From contig PCDI01000012.1 of NCBI GenBank assembly GCA_002778195.1, positions 1,025,801 to 1,089,800 on the forward strand: 64,000 nucleotides of DNA. Direction: 5' to 3'. Of the stretch, positions 10,935 to 21,101 are shown piece after piece. The notes under the pieces were generated by a model. It was not told the DNA's origin. It made no database searches and saw only the letters and a list, made by a program, of their open reading frames with translations. How positions within the stretch are numbered: position 1 is the stretch's first letter; each line of letters begins with the position of its first letter. The position numbers and the translations under genes are program-made. The stretch is from Raffaelea ambrosiae. Taxonomy: Eukaryota; Ascomycota; Sordariomycetes; Ophiostomatales; Ophiostomataceae.

Positions 10935-11612
10935 ATGGCATCCGTCTCCAGCACGGTCGTGCCGACCAGCGCCAGCGCTATCATCACGCCACCCCAAACA
11001 ACAACATTATCCACATACACTATCCTCCCGCCCATCACCGCTACGACATCCAGCACTTCCACGACAGAGCCTACCAACGCTGTTGAGAATGTTCTTTCAA
11101 CGATATGGGTGCTGTATCCCTTCGGTATCTACGCAATAGTCGTTGCGGGTCTGTTTTTGGTCTGTGGGATACGTACTTGTTTCAAGTCTCCAAGAGCTTC
11201 TACCATCCGGGTATTTCGAGGTATATACAGTGGATTTCGAGGTATATACAGTGGATTTCGGCGAATATGCAGATCGATCTATCATCTCTTTCAGCGGATG
11301 GTGAAGAAAGGAGCTCAACAGGTCACTGCCCCACGGGCCAGTGCTGCTGCTGCTGCTGCTACGAATAGGAACACCACTGGAAACATGGTCGCATTGACTC
11401 AGCTTGCACCAGTCTACACACGCCCAGTTGTCGTGATGGGCCCTGATGATCCCGACACTCTGCAATCCATTCGCATTGCCCCGGATCTGCCGAATGCAGA
11501 AGATCCAGACAAGATACAAGGTCCAACCAAGCATGTCTACGGAGACAACTGGCCGTCCTCGTTGCCTCACACGAAGAGGGAAATTGGCAAGAAGAAGGGA
11601 GGAAGTCTCTAG
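10935..11612 (+). CDS. Putative single-pass membrane protein, unknown family
   Basis: A frame of about 225 residues from the ATG at 10935. The first 60 residues are rich in Ser, Thr, Ala and Pro, like an O-glycosylated ectodomain. One hydrophobic helix follows (WVLYPFGIYAIVVAGLFLV), then a basic cytosolic segment with a tandem RGIYSGF RGIYSGF repeat and a polar tail with an alanine run. The order suggests a small plasma-membrane protein with its N-terminus outside. I recognise no domain. The frame could also be fortuitous, but the composition and helix position argue for a real gene. Confidence 0.5.
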   Translation: MASVSSTVVPTSASAIITPPQTTTLSTYTILPPITATTSSTSTTEPTNAVENVLSTIWVLYPFGIYAIVVAGLFLVCGIRTCFKSPRASTIRVFRGIYSGFRGIYSGFRRICRSIYHLFQRMVKKGAQQVTAPRASAAAAAATNRNTTGNMVALTQLAPVYTRPVVVMGPDDPDTLQSIRIAPDLPNAEDPDKIQGPTKHVYGDNWPSSLPHTKREIGKKKGGSL

Positions 11613-11715
11613 ATGGGAATGGAAATTAACGAGGTAAGAAAATGGCACTGTATTTTGCTCGCGGGGAAAGTGGCTCGCCGTGGCCATATGCGCGCGTATT
11701 CTTTACGAAATTCGT

Positions 11716-12330
11716 TTGTCATTTCAATACACAACTCTGCCCGACCCAGACACGACATACGCCACAACCGATGACTGGTGTGTCACCCTCGCAGACATGC
11801 ACATGGCCCAGCTAGCCTTCCAGTGGAACGATGCCGTGGAAGATGAGGACGATGCGCGCGATCAGCATGTCGCAAGACAACTCTTTCGGAATCTAGCCTG
11901 CGACAAACAGTTGTCCGTCCATGCCACAGACGAAAATTGGGACAACAAAGAAGCGCTGTTTCGCATCGTTTCGGAGGACCAACGCCCTGCCAACGTGCTC
12001 CTGGATAAAAAGCTCAAAGTTATGGCCGTTATCGACTGAGAGTTTGCCTACGCTGCCCCAGCTTCGTTCAGCTGCGACCCGCCCTGGTGGCTACTGCAGC
12101 AGCAGCCCGAATCGTGAGACGGCGGGTACCGGCAATGGATCGAGGTGGCCGAGCCGCGCTTTCAGATATTCGTCCGTCTGCTTGCCGCCGAAGAAGCCCG
12201 CCGGGCACGTACGGACCAGCTTCCTCCGTACCATGAGCGGTCACGACGCATGCAAGCCAGCTGGGAACGCCGGTCATGGTTGCTGGCTGTTTGCCACGAT
12301 TTGGCGGAGATGTCTGGATGAACTGGCCCA
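11716..12330 (+). pseudogene. Decayed aminoglycoside phosphotransferase (APH)-like gene
   Basis: The C-terminal half of a fungal APH/choline-kinase-fold protein can be read in one frame: DDWCVTLADMHMAQLAF, then RQLFRNLACDKQL, the catalytic-loop-like DQRPANVLLD, and KVMAVID, where the next codon is TGA (12037-12039). The reading resumes with EFAYAAPASFSCDPPWWLL, then a second TGA (12115-12117), DGGYRQWIEVAEPRFQIF and a third TGA (12319-12321). In this family VIDWEFAYAAP and PEYW.GG are the normal sequences, so the first two stops stand where TGG (Trp) is expected and fit G-to-A changes. The N-terminal lobe is missing or unreadable. The gene is almost certainly non-functional. Confidence 0.75.
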
Positions 12331-12709
12331 GGAAGTAGAATCTTGCCCAGGATTGCCAAAGTCGTCTGGATCACCTGCATCCTGCACAGTTCGAAATCAC
12401 GGAGACCTTTGTCACGCGCAATATAAAAGAGAAGGGGGAGAGGAAGATTCCACATTGGAATGCAGAAGATGCAGAACGATTTTTATCCCGTGTACATATA
12501 TAGACAGAAGCATACCAAGTCCAAGTTCATTTTTTGTAGTGGCTTTATAGAACAACCCGCAGGAACCCGCGTTTCTGATACATGCTTTACTTTCCGTCAT
12601 AGTAACTAGGGCTTTGACGATCATGTTGGGGAGGTTTCCACCACACAGCCAAGTTTACGAGCAATAGCGGGATGCGCAATCTTCCCCATAATACGTCCCC
12701 CATCTACAT
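12331..12709. other. intergenic
   Basis: About 380 bases between the APH-like remnant and the stop codon of the GH20 gene. No coding frame or RNA gene is supported here. Confidence 0.4.
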
Positions 12710-15184
12710 CTACGCTGTCGATGTTAAGGACATGCCGCCAAAGAGTCCCTTCCAGTTGCTGCCTGGACCGCCCAACGTCGCCAGAGGGGCTTCAATCCCC
12801 ATCTCGGCCCAGTGGTAGTACGAGTAGCTGATGCCCATGCGGGTCAGGAACTCCTGCTCGGGGCCGCCGTCCACCGACGCAAACGTCCGGTTGCCGCGCG
12901 CGACGAGGGACAGGCTGAACCATGTGGCCAGGGGCACGCTCTGGTTGAGGCGGTAGTAGTTCCCCCCGGCCAGCAGGGTGATGTTGGGCGTCAGCAGGAG
13001 AACCGAGTCGCGACCGGCCAGGAGGGTGGCGTTGGTCGGGTCGGTGAGCGTGTCGACGCGCAGCAACAGAGACAGGGTGTAGTCGCGGCCCTTGGACGAC
13101 AGGGGCGTCTGCAGGGCGCAGCCATGGCGGACGACAAGCGCACCGGCTTCTTTAGGGTCGCGAGACGCGGCCTCTCTTGGGGCCCTCTGGGCTCTCTGGG
13201 AGCAGCCGCTTCGCGGCACCACGGCACAGTCCGTGTGCGCGGTGTACTTGTTCGGCGAGCTGTCTTCGACGGCCACAACGCGCTTCTCCTGCGGCGGCGT
13301 GGGCCATCTCTGGCCGGCCAGCGTGTAGTTGACAATCACGTCCCCCTGGGAGGCAATGGCGCGGTCGAGGTTCTGCGCGGGCACGGCCGGGTGCAGGGCC
13401 GCAAAGACGGACGGATAGACGTCCTCGGCGATGTTGCCGCCCCACTGCTTGTCGGCGAGTGCCGGGATGCCCTCGCGCCAGGCATAGTAGGCCTCCGAGT
13501 AGACGGTCGCATTGGGGCCGTAGTCGTTCCAGAGGGGGACGATGGCGCCGAGCACGCGCGGCTCGGAAGCCGGCGGGTCGTTGGTGAAGTTGCTGCGGTC
13601 AAAGATGTTGGGTCGCCAGGGCGTGCCGTCGGGGGCGCCATGGAACGTGTTGTTGAGGTCCACCGTGTTGAGGTACCGGCCGCCGGACCACTTGTTGACA
13701 ATGTACATGTCGTTGATGGAGTTGACGACGGAGTAGTTGTGGTCGATGAGGTCGAACAGGGGATTGTCGTACTTGTACCGCCAGTGTTGGATGGTCTGGG
13801 TGGTCAGCCGGTGTCAAACTGCCGGGGTCTACGACGCGGCCAGTACATACCACATTCTGGTGAATATTCGTGTAGCCAGGCGTGTCTTTCTTGTTAGTGT
13901 GCGCGCAGAGAGCCGGCTGGACTTGGATTCATTGATGCGTGTGTACTCACTGTTGCCAAGTTAGCCATTCTGTCCCTTTTGGATTACAAAGCACACAAAG
14001 TCGGTGGACGACTCACCATTGCGGCGGGTATGTCCCCCAGATACGGATGCGCTTCCCGCTCTCCTGTCCGATGAACTCGTCCATGGCGTTCACAAACGTG
14101 TTGTAGTCCGCCGCCGGGCCGGTGTACTCGTCGGCACCAATCGAGACCGTCTTGCAGTGGAACCACGGCAGGAACGTCTTCCAGATCGTCTGCATGGCCG
14201 GGATGGTCTCTGGGTGGGAAATGTTCAGCTGGCTGCGGTCGCTGCTCAGGGCAATCTCGGGCTTCCACTGCGTGATGACAAGCGAGTGGCCCGGCGACTC
14301 GATCTCGGGCAGAACGGTGACTCCGCGCGCTGCACAGGCGGACTGGATGCGGTCAAAGGTGGCGCGGTCGTAGGACTCGTTGGCGTGGTTGTTCAATCCA
14401 GCCACGGCGCTGTCGTCGCTCCAGAGACGGAAGCGGGCATAGACCTGTCTCTGGGTTTCCCAGGGGTCCTTGGCCACGACGTTGAGGTTGTCGCTGATGT
14501 GCAGGTGCAGCACGTTCTGCTTGAAAAAGGACATGTAGGCGCACAGATCGGTGAGGAAATCAGCAGGGTAGAAGTGGCGGCCATCGTCCAGCATCATCCC
14601 GCGCAGCCGCCAGCTCGGGCTGTCGACGCTGCTGCCAAAGGGAACGCTCGGTTGTCCGCCGCCCTGGGACGACAGAACGGCCTGTTGCAGCACCGAGCGC
14701 GTGGCCCACCAGGCACCCAGGGGCGAAGCGCCGTGAATTGTGATGCCTTTTGCCGAGGTTTCGAGCGAGTAGCCCTCCGAGGTGTGCTCTCCGGCCGCAT
14801 TGACATACGTGCCATCGGGGTCCAGGGTGATGAAGAAGCTGCCGCTGGATCCCGTGGTCACTGCCACTTTCAGGTCCAGCGAGGACGCAAGATCCTCCGC
14901 AAAGGTCGTTGCGAACTCGAGCAGCGTAGGCGGGATGTCCGTCTCCCCCTCTGTGTCGACAGACGAGGCATATCTGGAATCGACGACAATGCTCTTCACG
15001 CCCGCCAGGTTGAAGGAGCCGCTGGCGGCACTTCCCACGAGGGGGACGGTAGGAATGCCGGTCAGATAGCTGGCACTGAGACATTGGCCTGTGCGAGTTA
15101 GCTGGCGTTTAGGCCCCGTGTGGTTTCTTACGCGGACAGCATACCAATGACAGCTAAGGCTGCCGCCCACAAGGAATACTGCAT
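12710..15184 (-). CDS. Secreted GH20 beta-N-acetylhexosaminidase-type glycosidase
   Basis: A 743-residue model from exons 15184-15145, 15088-14018, 13885-13851 and 13795-12710. The first and last introns are ordinary (56 and 55 nt). The middle one is a probable stwintron, listed separately. Exon 1 encodes a signal peptide that continues in phase into exon 2 (MQYSLWAAALAVIG + QCLSA). The GH20 barrel shows RGMMLDDGRHFYP, HLHISDNL, PEIESPGHS and the catalytic pair in VSIGADEYTGP (Asp333-Glu334). GH20 enzymes use the substrate N-acetyl group as nucleophile. Residues beyond about 560 form a beta-rich extension resembling a LamG/lectin fold. Several NxT/S sites fit secretion. The substrate could be chitin oligomers or glycans such as lacto-N-biose; I cannot choose. 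Confidence 0.88.
13886..14017 (-). other. Probable [D1] stwintron inside the GH20 gene
   Basis: On the coding strand the intervening sequence starts G|GTGAGTCG. An internal intron (14016-13950, 67 nt, donor GTGAGT, branch GCTAAC, acceptor CAACAG) sits between the first and second base of the donor of an external intron. Removing it creates G+TGAGTA, a perfect second donor, and the external intron then ends at CACTAACAAGAAAG (13886). The result joins CAA T to AC ACG CCT and reads PPQYTPGYTNIHQNV in phase. No single GT-AG intron here gives an open in-phase reading that keeps the conserved PPQ and GYTNIHQNV segments. Confidence 0.72.
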
Positions 15185-16092
15185 GATGTTAATGATTGTC
15201 CTAGGGGTGCCAGCAGGATTCGGGCTGCATGGCAGGCCATCTGGCACGTCAGACAAATTATATACGGTGCAGTTGTCCAGTCGATATCGCATCGCGTCGT
15301 GGCAGCTGGCCGACTACCCCCAACCAAAAACAAGCCATCTAATGCTATCGCTGGCAACGTTGCATCCTTTCTAGAAGCCCTTTTTCCGCCACTTGTTGGA
15401 GAGGAGGACCCTGGTAAGGTGAACCAAACTAGCGAGAAAGATCGGTTGAGCTCACGCTAAATGGTCTAGCTGGGAAAACGTCCGGGGGAGATTCCGGGAT
15501 GACGCCGGCCCGTTCGGTGGCGTGTTAGGCCGTCAGCCCGTTTTGCACATTAACGAGTCAGCTAATCAATTCCCGCGCTATTGCAATCAGAGAGGATTCT
15601 GAACAAGCCTGTCCGCCTTCGATTGAATATTCCCGGCCTAAGCAATCGTTTTCAAATGCAGGAAAACAGTTACGAGTTAGAAACGGTTAAATTGGAGTTT
15701 CATTCGCTGTGAGTAGTTGCCGAGGTTTGTATCTTGTTGAATTGTATGGCTTTTGACACTGATGGACACGAAAAAGACTGCTAAATAGCTATCAATAATG
15801 GCCCCTCTGATCGTCAGACGACATTTCCCCATAGGGCGGTCCCACGAGACGAGATTCGCTCCCCGGCCATGTGCAGCCGACCCCCGCTTCTAACTTGCCT
15901 GCCCTGGGTGACGTTACGACGACCGCAAGTAGAAACTGGCCGTCCCCAACCCAGAGTGCACCGGCAGCAATAGCGCGGTAAGGGCGCTTTTTGTCTACCG
16001 TCGCCTTGGCCTTCCCATGAAGTATGGTGCGATACTGATTTACAGTTCTAATGACAGATCAACTGATTATTATATAAGGGAGAAAGAGTAAA
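15185..16092. other. intergenic between GH20 promoter and MFS 3' end
   Basis: About 900 bases without a convincing frame. The part next to 15185 must contain the GH20 promoter. No repeat or RNA gene seen. Confidence 0.4.
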
Positions 16093-17882
16093 TTATAGAA
16101 CATAGCGGAAGTCCATGTTCTCATTGTCGGTTTTGTCGTGCATGCCCATTCGTACGCCGTCCAGTATGCCGACATCTTCAACCTTGCCGTACTTTTTGTC
16201 CCTGCGTTTGTTTTCGTAAATCATGTAGAACCGCAGCGCCACTGCGCAAGCGACGTCTATTGTTCCACAACTGTCAGTAAGGGGCCGCATAGCGTCGACA
16301 AGCAAAGACAATGCTTACTCAGAACAAGAAAAACCAAAATGATGGTGATCGCCAGGACGTATTTCGGAGCGTCCTGGCTGCGGAAGAAAAAGGGCCCGGC
16401 AATATTGCCTGCCGCATACATGAGCAAGACGACGGTATTGGTGAATGCACGTTTCGTGTGGCCGGCGATGTCCTGGCCAACAATGGACAGACTGAACGGG
16501 GACTTTTTGCTGCAGTCAGTCTTTTGTTTCGGCAAAATGGGCAAAGGCCACGGAACGAGACAGTAGACAAGAAAGGATAATCAACAACAACGGAAAGTTA
16601 AGAAAGACACCTACTGTCACGGCATAGGAATTGATCAACCAGTATGCCACCACCCGCCCATATGGACTGGCGCCCGTGTCCTGTGTAGCATAGACCGCGG
16701 CAACACCCGCAATGGCGATGAGCAGGGGTACGATCATGCCCCATGTCCGCAGGCCCTCATACTTGAGGACGAGAAATCCCCACAAAAACATGCTGCCCGC
16801 ACTCACAACGGACGAGGGCAGGCCGATCAGCAGCGTATTGAATGTGTTGAAGCCAAACCCCTTGATGACCAGACTGCCAAAGTTTGTCAGGCCTCCATTG
16901 GGGACGCTGTTGAAGAACTTGTAGGCCATCAGGAGCCACACCTTGGGATCCTTGATGGCATGCCATATCTGGTAGCTCTTCCACTGGTATCCCTTGATGC
17001 CCGTCATGTTTCGGGCCACGCGTTGCACGGCGATGAGCTTTTCCTCCTCGGAGAGGAACCACGCCGTGTTCGGTGTCTCCGGCATCAGCCAGAGCCACAG
17101 CCCACCGGTGATGATGGACAACAAGCCTAGGACGAGGAAGATGTAGGACCATGGCCGCAGTGCCGTGTTGGTGATGTGTCCCAATCCGTACGAGAGCAGG
17201 CTGCCGAGAATGGTGAAGAGGCCCTGCATGGCGGACCACGTCAGAGTGCGCCAGACCTGCTCCTTCCTGGTATACCAGACAGCCGTGTACAAAACAAAGG
17301 CTGGCATGACGGACGCTTCGACCACGCCAAGAATAAACCGGATGACCATCAGGCCGGCGAAGCTGTGCAGCCCAATGTGTCTGTTTGGGGGTGTTAGTGA
17401 AAAGACGAGAAACAGTGAGTGGAATGAGCGGTATATGCCTGACGCATAGATCCCTACCCAATCATAAGAATGCCCCAGATGACGATCGAATAACCGAGGA
17501 TCTTGCCAGTCTTGTACTTTTGCAGCAGATAGTTGGCGGGATACTGAGCGACTAGAAAGCCGAAGTAGAAGATGGAACTGCCCCAGTTGTACTGGTCGCC
17601 AACTAGGTGAAGGTCCTCTTTGAACGTGAACAGCACGGCCCACCCCAGACAGGCCTTGTCAACATAGCACAGACCGTAGATCACACACATAAGGGGAAGC
17701 AGATGGTTGTCCAACTTGCGGCGTACCGCCGCCGACTCCTGGTCGGATATAGCCCTCAAACCCGTTCCGTCGAAAAGATCGTAGCCTTCGTCTGCAACAG
17801 AACCTTTGATGGCTGCATCTTTGTCCGAGAACTCGACGCGACCAGACGGCACGCCGCCCTGCTCAATGATAGAGTTTGGCAT
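16093..17882 (-). CDS. MFS permease, Dal5/allantoate (anion:cation symporter) type
   Basis: A 512-residue, twelve-helix transporter from exons 17882-17458, 17380-16615, 16502-16319 and 16256-16093, all in phase. Helix 1 carries LMCVIYGLCYVDKACLGWA and the helix 2-3 region has FGFLVAQYPANYLLQK, as in Dal5/Tna1-type permeases. Helix 4 has RFILGVVEASVMPAF. The central loop (MPETPNTAWFLSEEEKL) is diagnostic of the group, and AGHTKRAFTNTV...AAGNIAGPFFF is the late conserved block. Such carriers import organic anions (allantoate, ureidosuccinate, nicotinate, dipeptides) with protons at the plasma membrane. It is divergent from an M20 amidohydrolase, so import and hydrolysis of one N-acyl or ureido compound is a reasonable guess. 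Confidence 0.9.
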
Positions 17883-18387
17883 AATAGAGGCGAGTGGTGG
17901 CGAAGGCGTGATTTCGACTGTGATGTCCTATGGCGAAAGAGCAGGCCTCTCGCACCCGGTCCATGAATGGAAACACGGCGGGTATATGCGTTGGATGCAT
18001 AGCTTGCCGTTAGAAGGCTTAGGTCATGGCAAGGCAGCCCATTTCTGCATGTATTGCGGAAGCATGAGCGCCAACAACGGGATGCCATTGGCGAAGACCG
18101 GGAAATTCTTATCATACCGAGCAATCGCACTCGTGCATGCGACGACGGGTGTGAGGAGCCGGATTGTCGACACCTCGTAGTAGATAGGATAATGGTACGC
18201 CGTGTCGGAGTGGTTCCACGAATCACGCAGAGGCCGGCCATCGGTGGTAGCTCTGGGAAGATAAATGCGAGCTGAGACGCAACCAGGCTGTCGCCGCCCT
18301 TATGTCAAGGTGGTCTGCCTACGCCGAAAAGCAGTAGAAGGACCCGAAAGACACAGTTGAGGCATTCGCCGCTTCAGACCTTCCAAG
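17883..18387. promoter_or_regulatory. divergent promoter with three GATA-factor motifs
   Basis: About 500 bases between the permease and M20 start codons. It contains HGATAR motifs at 18109-18114 (TTATCA, read on the minus strand), 18182-18187 (AGATAG) and 18259-18264 (AGATAA). AreA/NIT2-type GATA factors bind such clustered sites to activate nitrogen-source genes. The match to the function of the two genes is suggestive, but six-base motifs are common by chance. Confidence 0.4.
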
Positions 18388-19599
18388 ATGATTGTTCCCG
18401 AAATCGACGAGACGAAATGCCTGGCATTTCTCTCGAAGCTCGTCCAGATCAAAAGCTACTCCCAGACACAGGGCGAGATCGACGCCACGAACTTCATGGC
18501 CGAGCGCATGACCGAGATTGGACTCGACGCCCACGTGTATCCCTTTGACGACGGCAAACGGCAAAACGCTGTGGGCATCTGGAAAGGCGCTGGCGGGGAC
18601 GGCGAGGGCAAGGCGAGCTCGCTCCTGTTCAATGGCCATCTGGACACGAACCCGGTCTCGGAAGGCTGGACGGTGGACCCGTGGGAGGGCAAAATCGACG
18701 AGGCCTTTGTCTACGGCATCGGCGTCAGCAACATGAAGTCCGGGTGCGCGGCCTACTTCTGCGCCGTGGAGGTGCTCAAGGCCAGCGGCTGGCAGCCGCG
18801 CGGCGACGTCATCTTGACCTACGTCGTGGGCGAGCTGCAAGGAGGCGTCGGCACCAAGGCGCTCGTGGCCCAGGGCCGTGCCCAGGCCGACTACTTTGTC
18901 AACTGCGAGCCGTCGGACATACGCGCCATCACCATGCATGCCGAGGCCATGGCCTTCGACATTGCGCTGGTGGGCATCACCCGCCACATGTCGGCGCGCG
19001 AGGAGGCGGCCGATGCTATTGCGGCGGCGTGCGAGCTCATCCCCAAGCTGGACCGCATGACCTTCCGCGGTGCCAAGAGCGACGAGCACAGGAAATGCAA
19101 CCGCTGCTCCGTAGGCGTCGTCCACGGCGCCCTCGGGCGGGAACTGGCCGACTGGCGGTCGCCGCAGATTGCCGACTTCTGCCGGATCGCCGGCAGCGCC
19201 CGCTACGCGCCCGGCCAGACGCGGGAGGATGTCGTTGCCGACCTCACCCAGGCCGCGGCGGACGTCGTGAAGAAGTATCCGGGCATGCGCTTTGAGTTTC
19301 GGCAGACACATCCAACGGCCATGCCGGCATTTGAGGTTGCCCGAGACGCCCGCATCGTCCAGGCCGTCAACAAGGCCTACCTTGGCGTCCGGGGCGTCGA
19401 GCAGCCGACGGGCGTGTTGGCACCGACCTGCTTCTACGGCTCGGACAGCGGCTACCTGTACAAGCTGCTGGGTATGGAAGGCATCGTGTGCGGCCCTGGC
19501 GGGAAGTACAATACCCGGCCGGATGAGAAAGTGGACATTCCAGACTACCTGGACTGTGTCCGGATGTTTGTTCGTGTCATAATGGACATCTGTGGTTGA
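18388..19599 (+). CDS. M20-family amidohydrolase (ArgE/DapE-like) with altered metal site
   Basis: An intron-less 403-residue protein of the M20 peptidase / acetylornithine deacetylase fold, without a signal peptide, so cytosolic. The first metal motif is intact: FNGHLDTNPV (His84, Asp86). The bridging-Asp motif, usually GxGxxDMK, reads GIGVSNMKSG with Asn115. The usual Glu-Glu pair reads VVGELQGGVG, keeping one Glu (149) but with Leu150. A ligand-like Glu follows in NCEPSD (174). The C-terminal block reads GPGGKYNTRPDEKV, where a His is normally present. The fold is clear but the two-zinc chemistry may be changed. It is likely to cleave an amide or ureido bond of a small molecule imported by the divergent permease. 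Absence of introns could reflect bacterial ancestry. Confidence 0.85.
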   Translation: MIVPEIDETKCLAFLSKLVQIKSYSQTQGEIDATNFMAERMTEIGLDAHVYPFDDGKRQNAVGIWKGAGGDGEGKASSLLFNGHLDTNPVSEGWTVDPWEGKIDEAFVYGIGVSNMKSGCAAYFCAVEVLKASGWQPRGDVILTYVVGELQGGVGTKALVAQGRAQADYFVNCEPSDIRAITMHAEAMAFDIALVGITRHMSAREEAADAIAAACELIPKLDRMTFRGAKSDEHRKCNRCSVGVVHGALGRELADWRSPQIADFCRIAGSARYAPGQTREDVVADLTQAAADVVKKYPGMRFEFRQTHPTAMPAFEVARDARIVQAVNKAYLGVRGVEQPTGVLAPTCFYGSDSGYLYKLLGMEGIVCGPGGKYNTRPDEKVDIPDYLDCVRMFVRVIMDICG

Positions 19600-20149
19600 G
19601 CGCAGCGTCGATTGTCTTCTCGCCATTGATTTTCGCAGGCTCGATGTCACTTGCCTTGAAACACGAGATCATGGCTCACCAAAGTGTCTCGTCACGCCCG
19701 ACCCAATAAGGATGAACGCGTTTTCCCTGGCCGAGCATCGTTGCGCACGAGAGGGCTGAACAGTGTGGTCCCGGTACTGAACCTGGGATAGGAACGATCG
19801 TAGCCTAAATCCTACGGCTGTTTCACTCGTGCGTATCTCCAAAGACGTTGATAAATGACTATGGAGACTGAGGAAACTACAAAACTGGTACAGTCTGAAT
19901 CTTTGCGGGGACAAAAAGGAAACAAACACAGATTACCAGACCATCACAGCATATTAAAGTCAGTAGAAACTATGTATTACTGCAGAGTATATACTACTTC
20001 TCATCTTTTTATTGCCGTGATTACTTCTGTCTGTACCATCCTCCTCTACGGCTGGCTTTGCATAGAGTAGATCTTCTCTTCCATTCGGGGTGTATTCGTA
20101 CTTTTGTCAGTCTATACACACGACGAGCCGACATGGACTATCTGGTCAG
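19600..20149. other. intergenic, convergent 3' regions
   Basis: About 550 AT-richer bases between two convergent stop codons. No supported frame. Confidence 0.4.
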
Positions 20150-21101
20150 CTAATCTGTGAGGTTTCTGGAGTCACCATACTTGTGCGTCGCAATACGCCT
20201 TCTCTTGTTAATTCTGGAGATAGTAGGTGTCTTGACACCAGCAAAGACCAGTGCCAGAAGAGCCAAAATGTCCGGCAACAGGCCCAAGAAAAGACGGACG
20301 GCCGGAATACCGCCGATAGAGTTCAAATACGGTTTCACTGACACCAATGCTGCCAGCGTGTACAGGATGTGGATGCCGATGAAGACGAGGGCCACAGAGA
20401 CAGAGGAGAGTAACTGCCATAAGAAAAGAGAGAGAGCAGAGCTGTTAGTTTGAGGATACCATACATAGCAGCGATGGGTGGTGGCAGGGTGTCATCAAAC
20501 TTACCGTTGTGCCGGCCTTGTACGCGGGCGATGCCACCACAGCGGCATGAGAGCAGAACGTGGCGGCCGCACCGGCAACCAACACGAGCCATGACACGGT
20601 AAGCAAGATACTGCCCCCTACAGCAAAATGGATGTCGGCCATATCGTGGTCCAAATCCTCCCCAGAAAGCAAGCCTATCACCAGGAAGGCGGTGGCCAAG
20701 ATCACAACGAGGTGGAAGAGTACCGCCACTCCTGATTCGACCTTTTTGTTGAGGATGGTGATACGGTAGGCTCGTCTGTTTTTGTTTTCTGTTTGTTAGC
20801 ACCTGCAGGCTCGTCCAAGCGGAGAATACGCCTCTTACGCTTCTTGGAGGATGCCACCGGCAGCCAGCAGAAGAGGCGTTAGGGCGACATTGGCGATAAT
20901 GTGGGCTGGGGTCCAGAACTTGAACGGGTTCATGTTCATGACACCCAGCACGATTTGGAGTAGACAAAACGATAGGAGGTAGAGCCATCCGAGCCAGCCA
21001 CTAGACCGACGGTGGACGAGGACGAAGACGACTCGGAGGCTGAAGACTGCGAACAGGATCAACTGGGCCAGAGACAGCAAGTCATGGTGCATGGCAGTCA
21101 T
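20150..21101 (-). CDS. Seven-helix integral membrane protein, DUF7702-like
   Basis: A 265-residue model from exons 21101-20839, 20775-20505 and 20413-20150. Phases are consistent, and the second intron uses the acceptor ATGGCAG. The protein is hydrophobic almost throughout: about seven predicted helices, including LSLAQLILFAVFSLRVVFVL, GWLGWLYLLSFCLLQIVLGV and VAVLFHLVVILATAFLVIGLL, with charged turns such as HRRSS and GEDLDHD. Layout and length match the uncharacterised fungal DUF7702 family as I remember it. The last helix is followed by a basic tail (RINKRRR). Function unknown; no signal peptide beyond the first helix. Confidence 0.75.

Noticed and set aside
12812..13897. 361-codon plus-strand frame over the GH20 3' part, and the 365-codon frame at 14004-15101
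   Set aside because: Antisense shadows of the GH20 exons.
13886..14017. Single-intron or two-separate-intron models for the GH20 gap
   Set aside because: Acceptors that would allow one intron from the GTGAGT donor give the wrong phase or an in-frame TGA. A two-intron model with a 25-base exon (acceptor AAAAG, then donor GTGAGTA) is open but needs a 41 nt intron without a branch site and a very close branch-to-acceptor distance.
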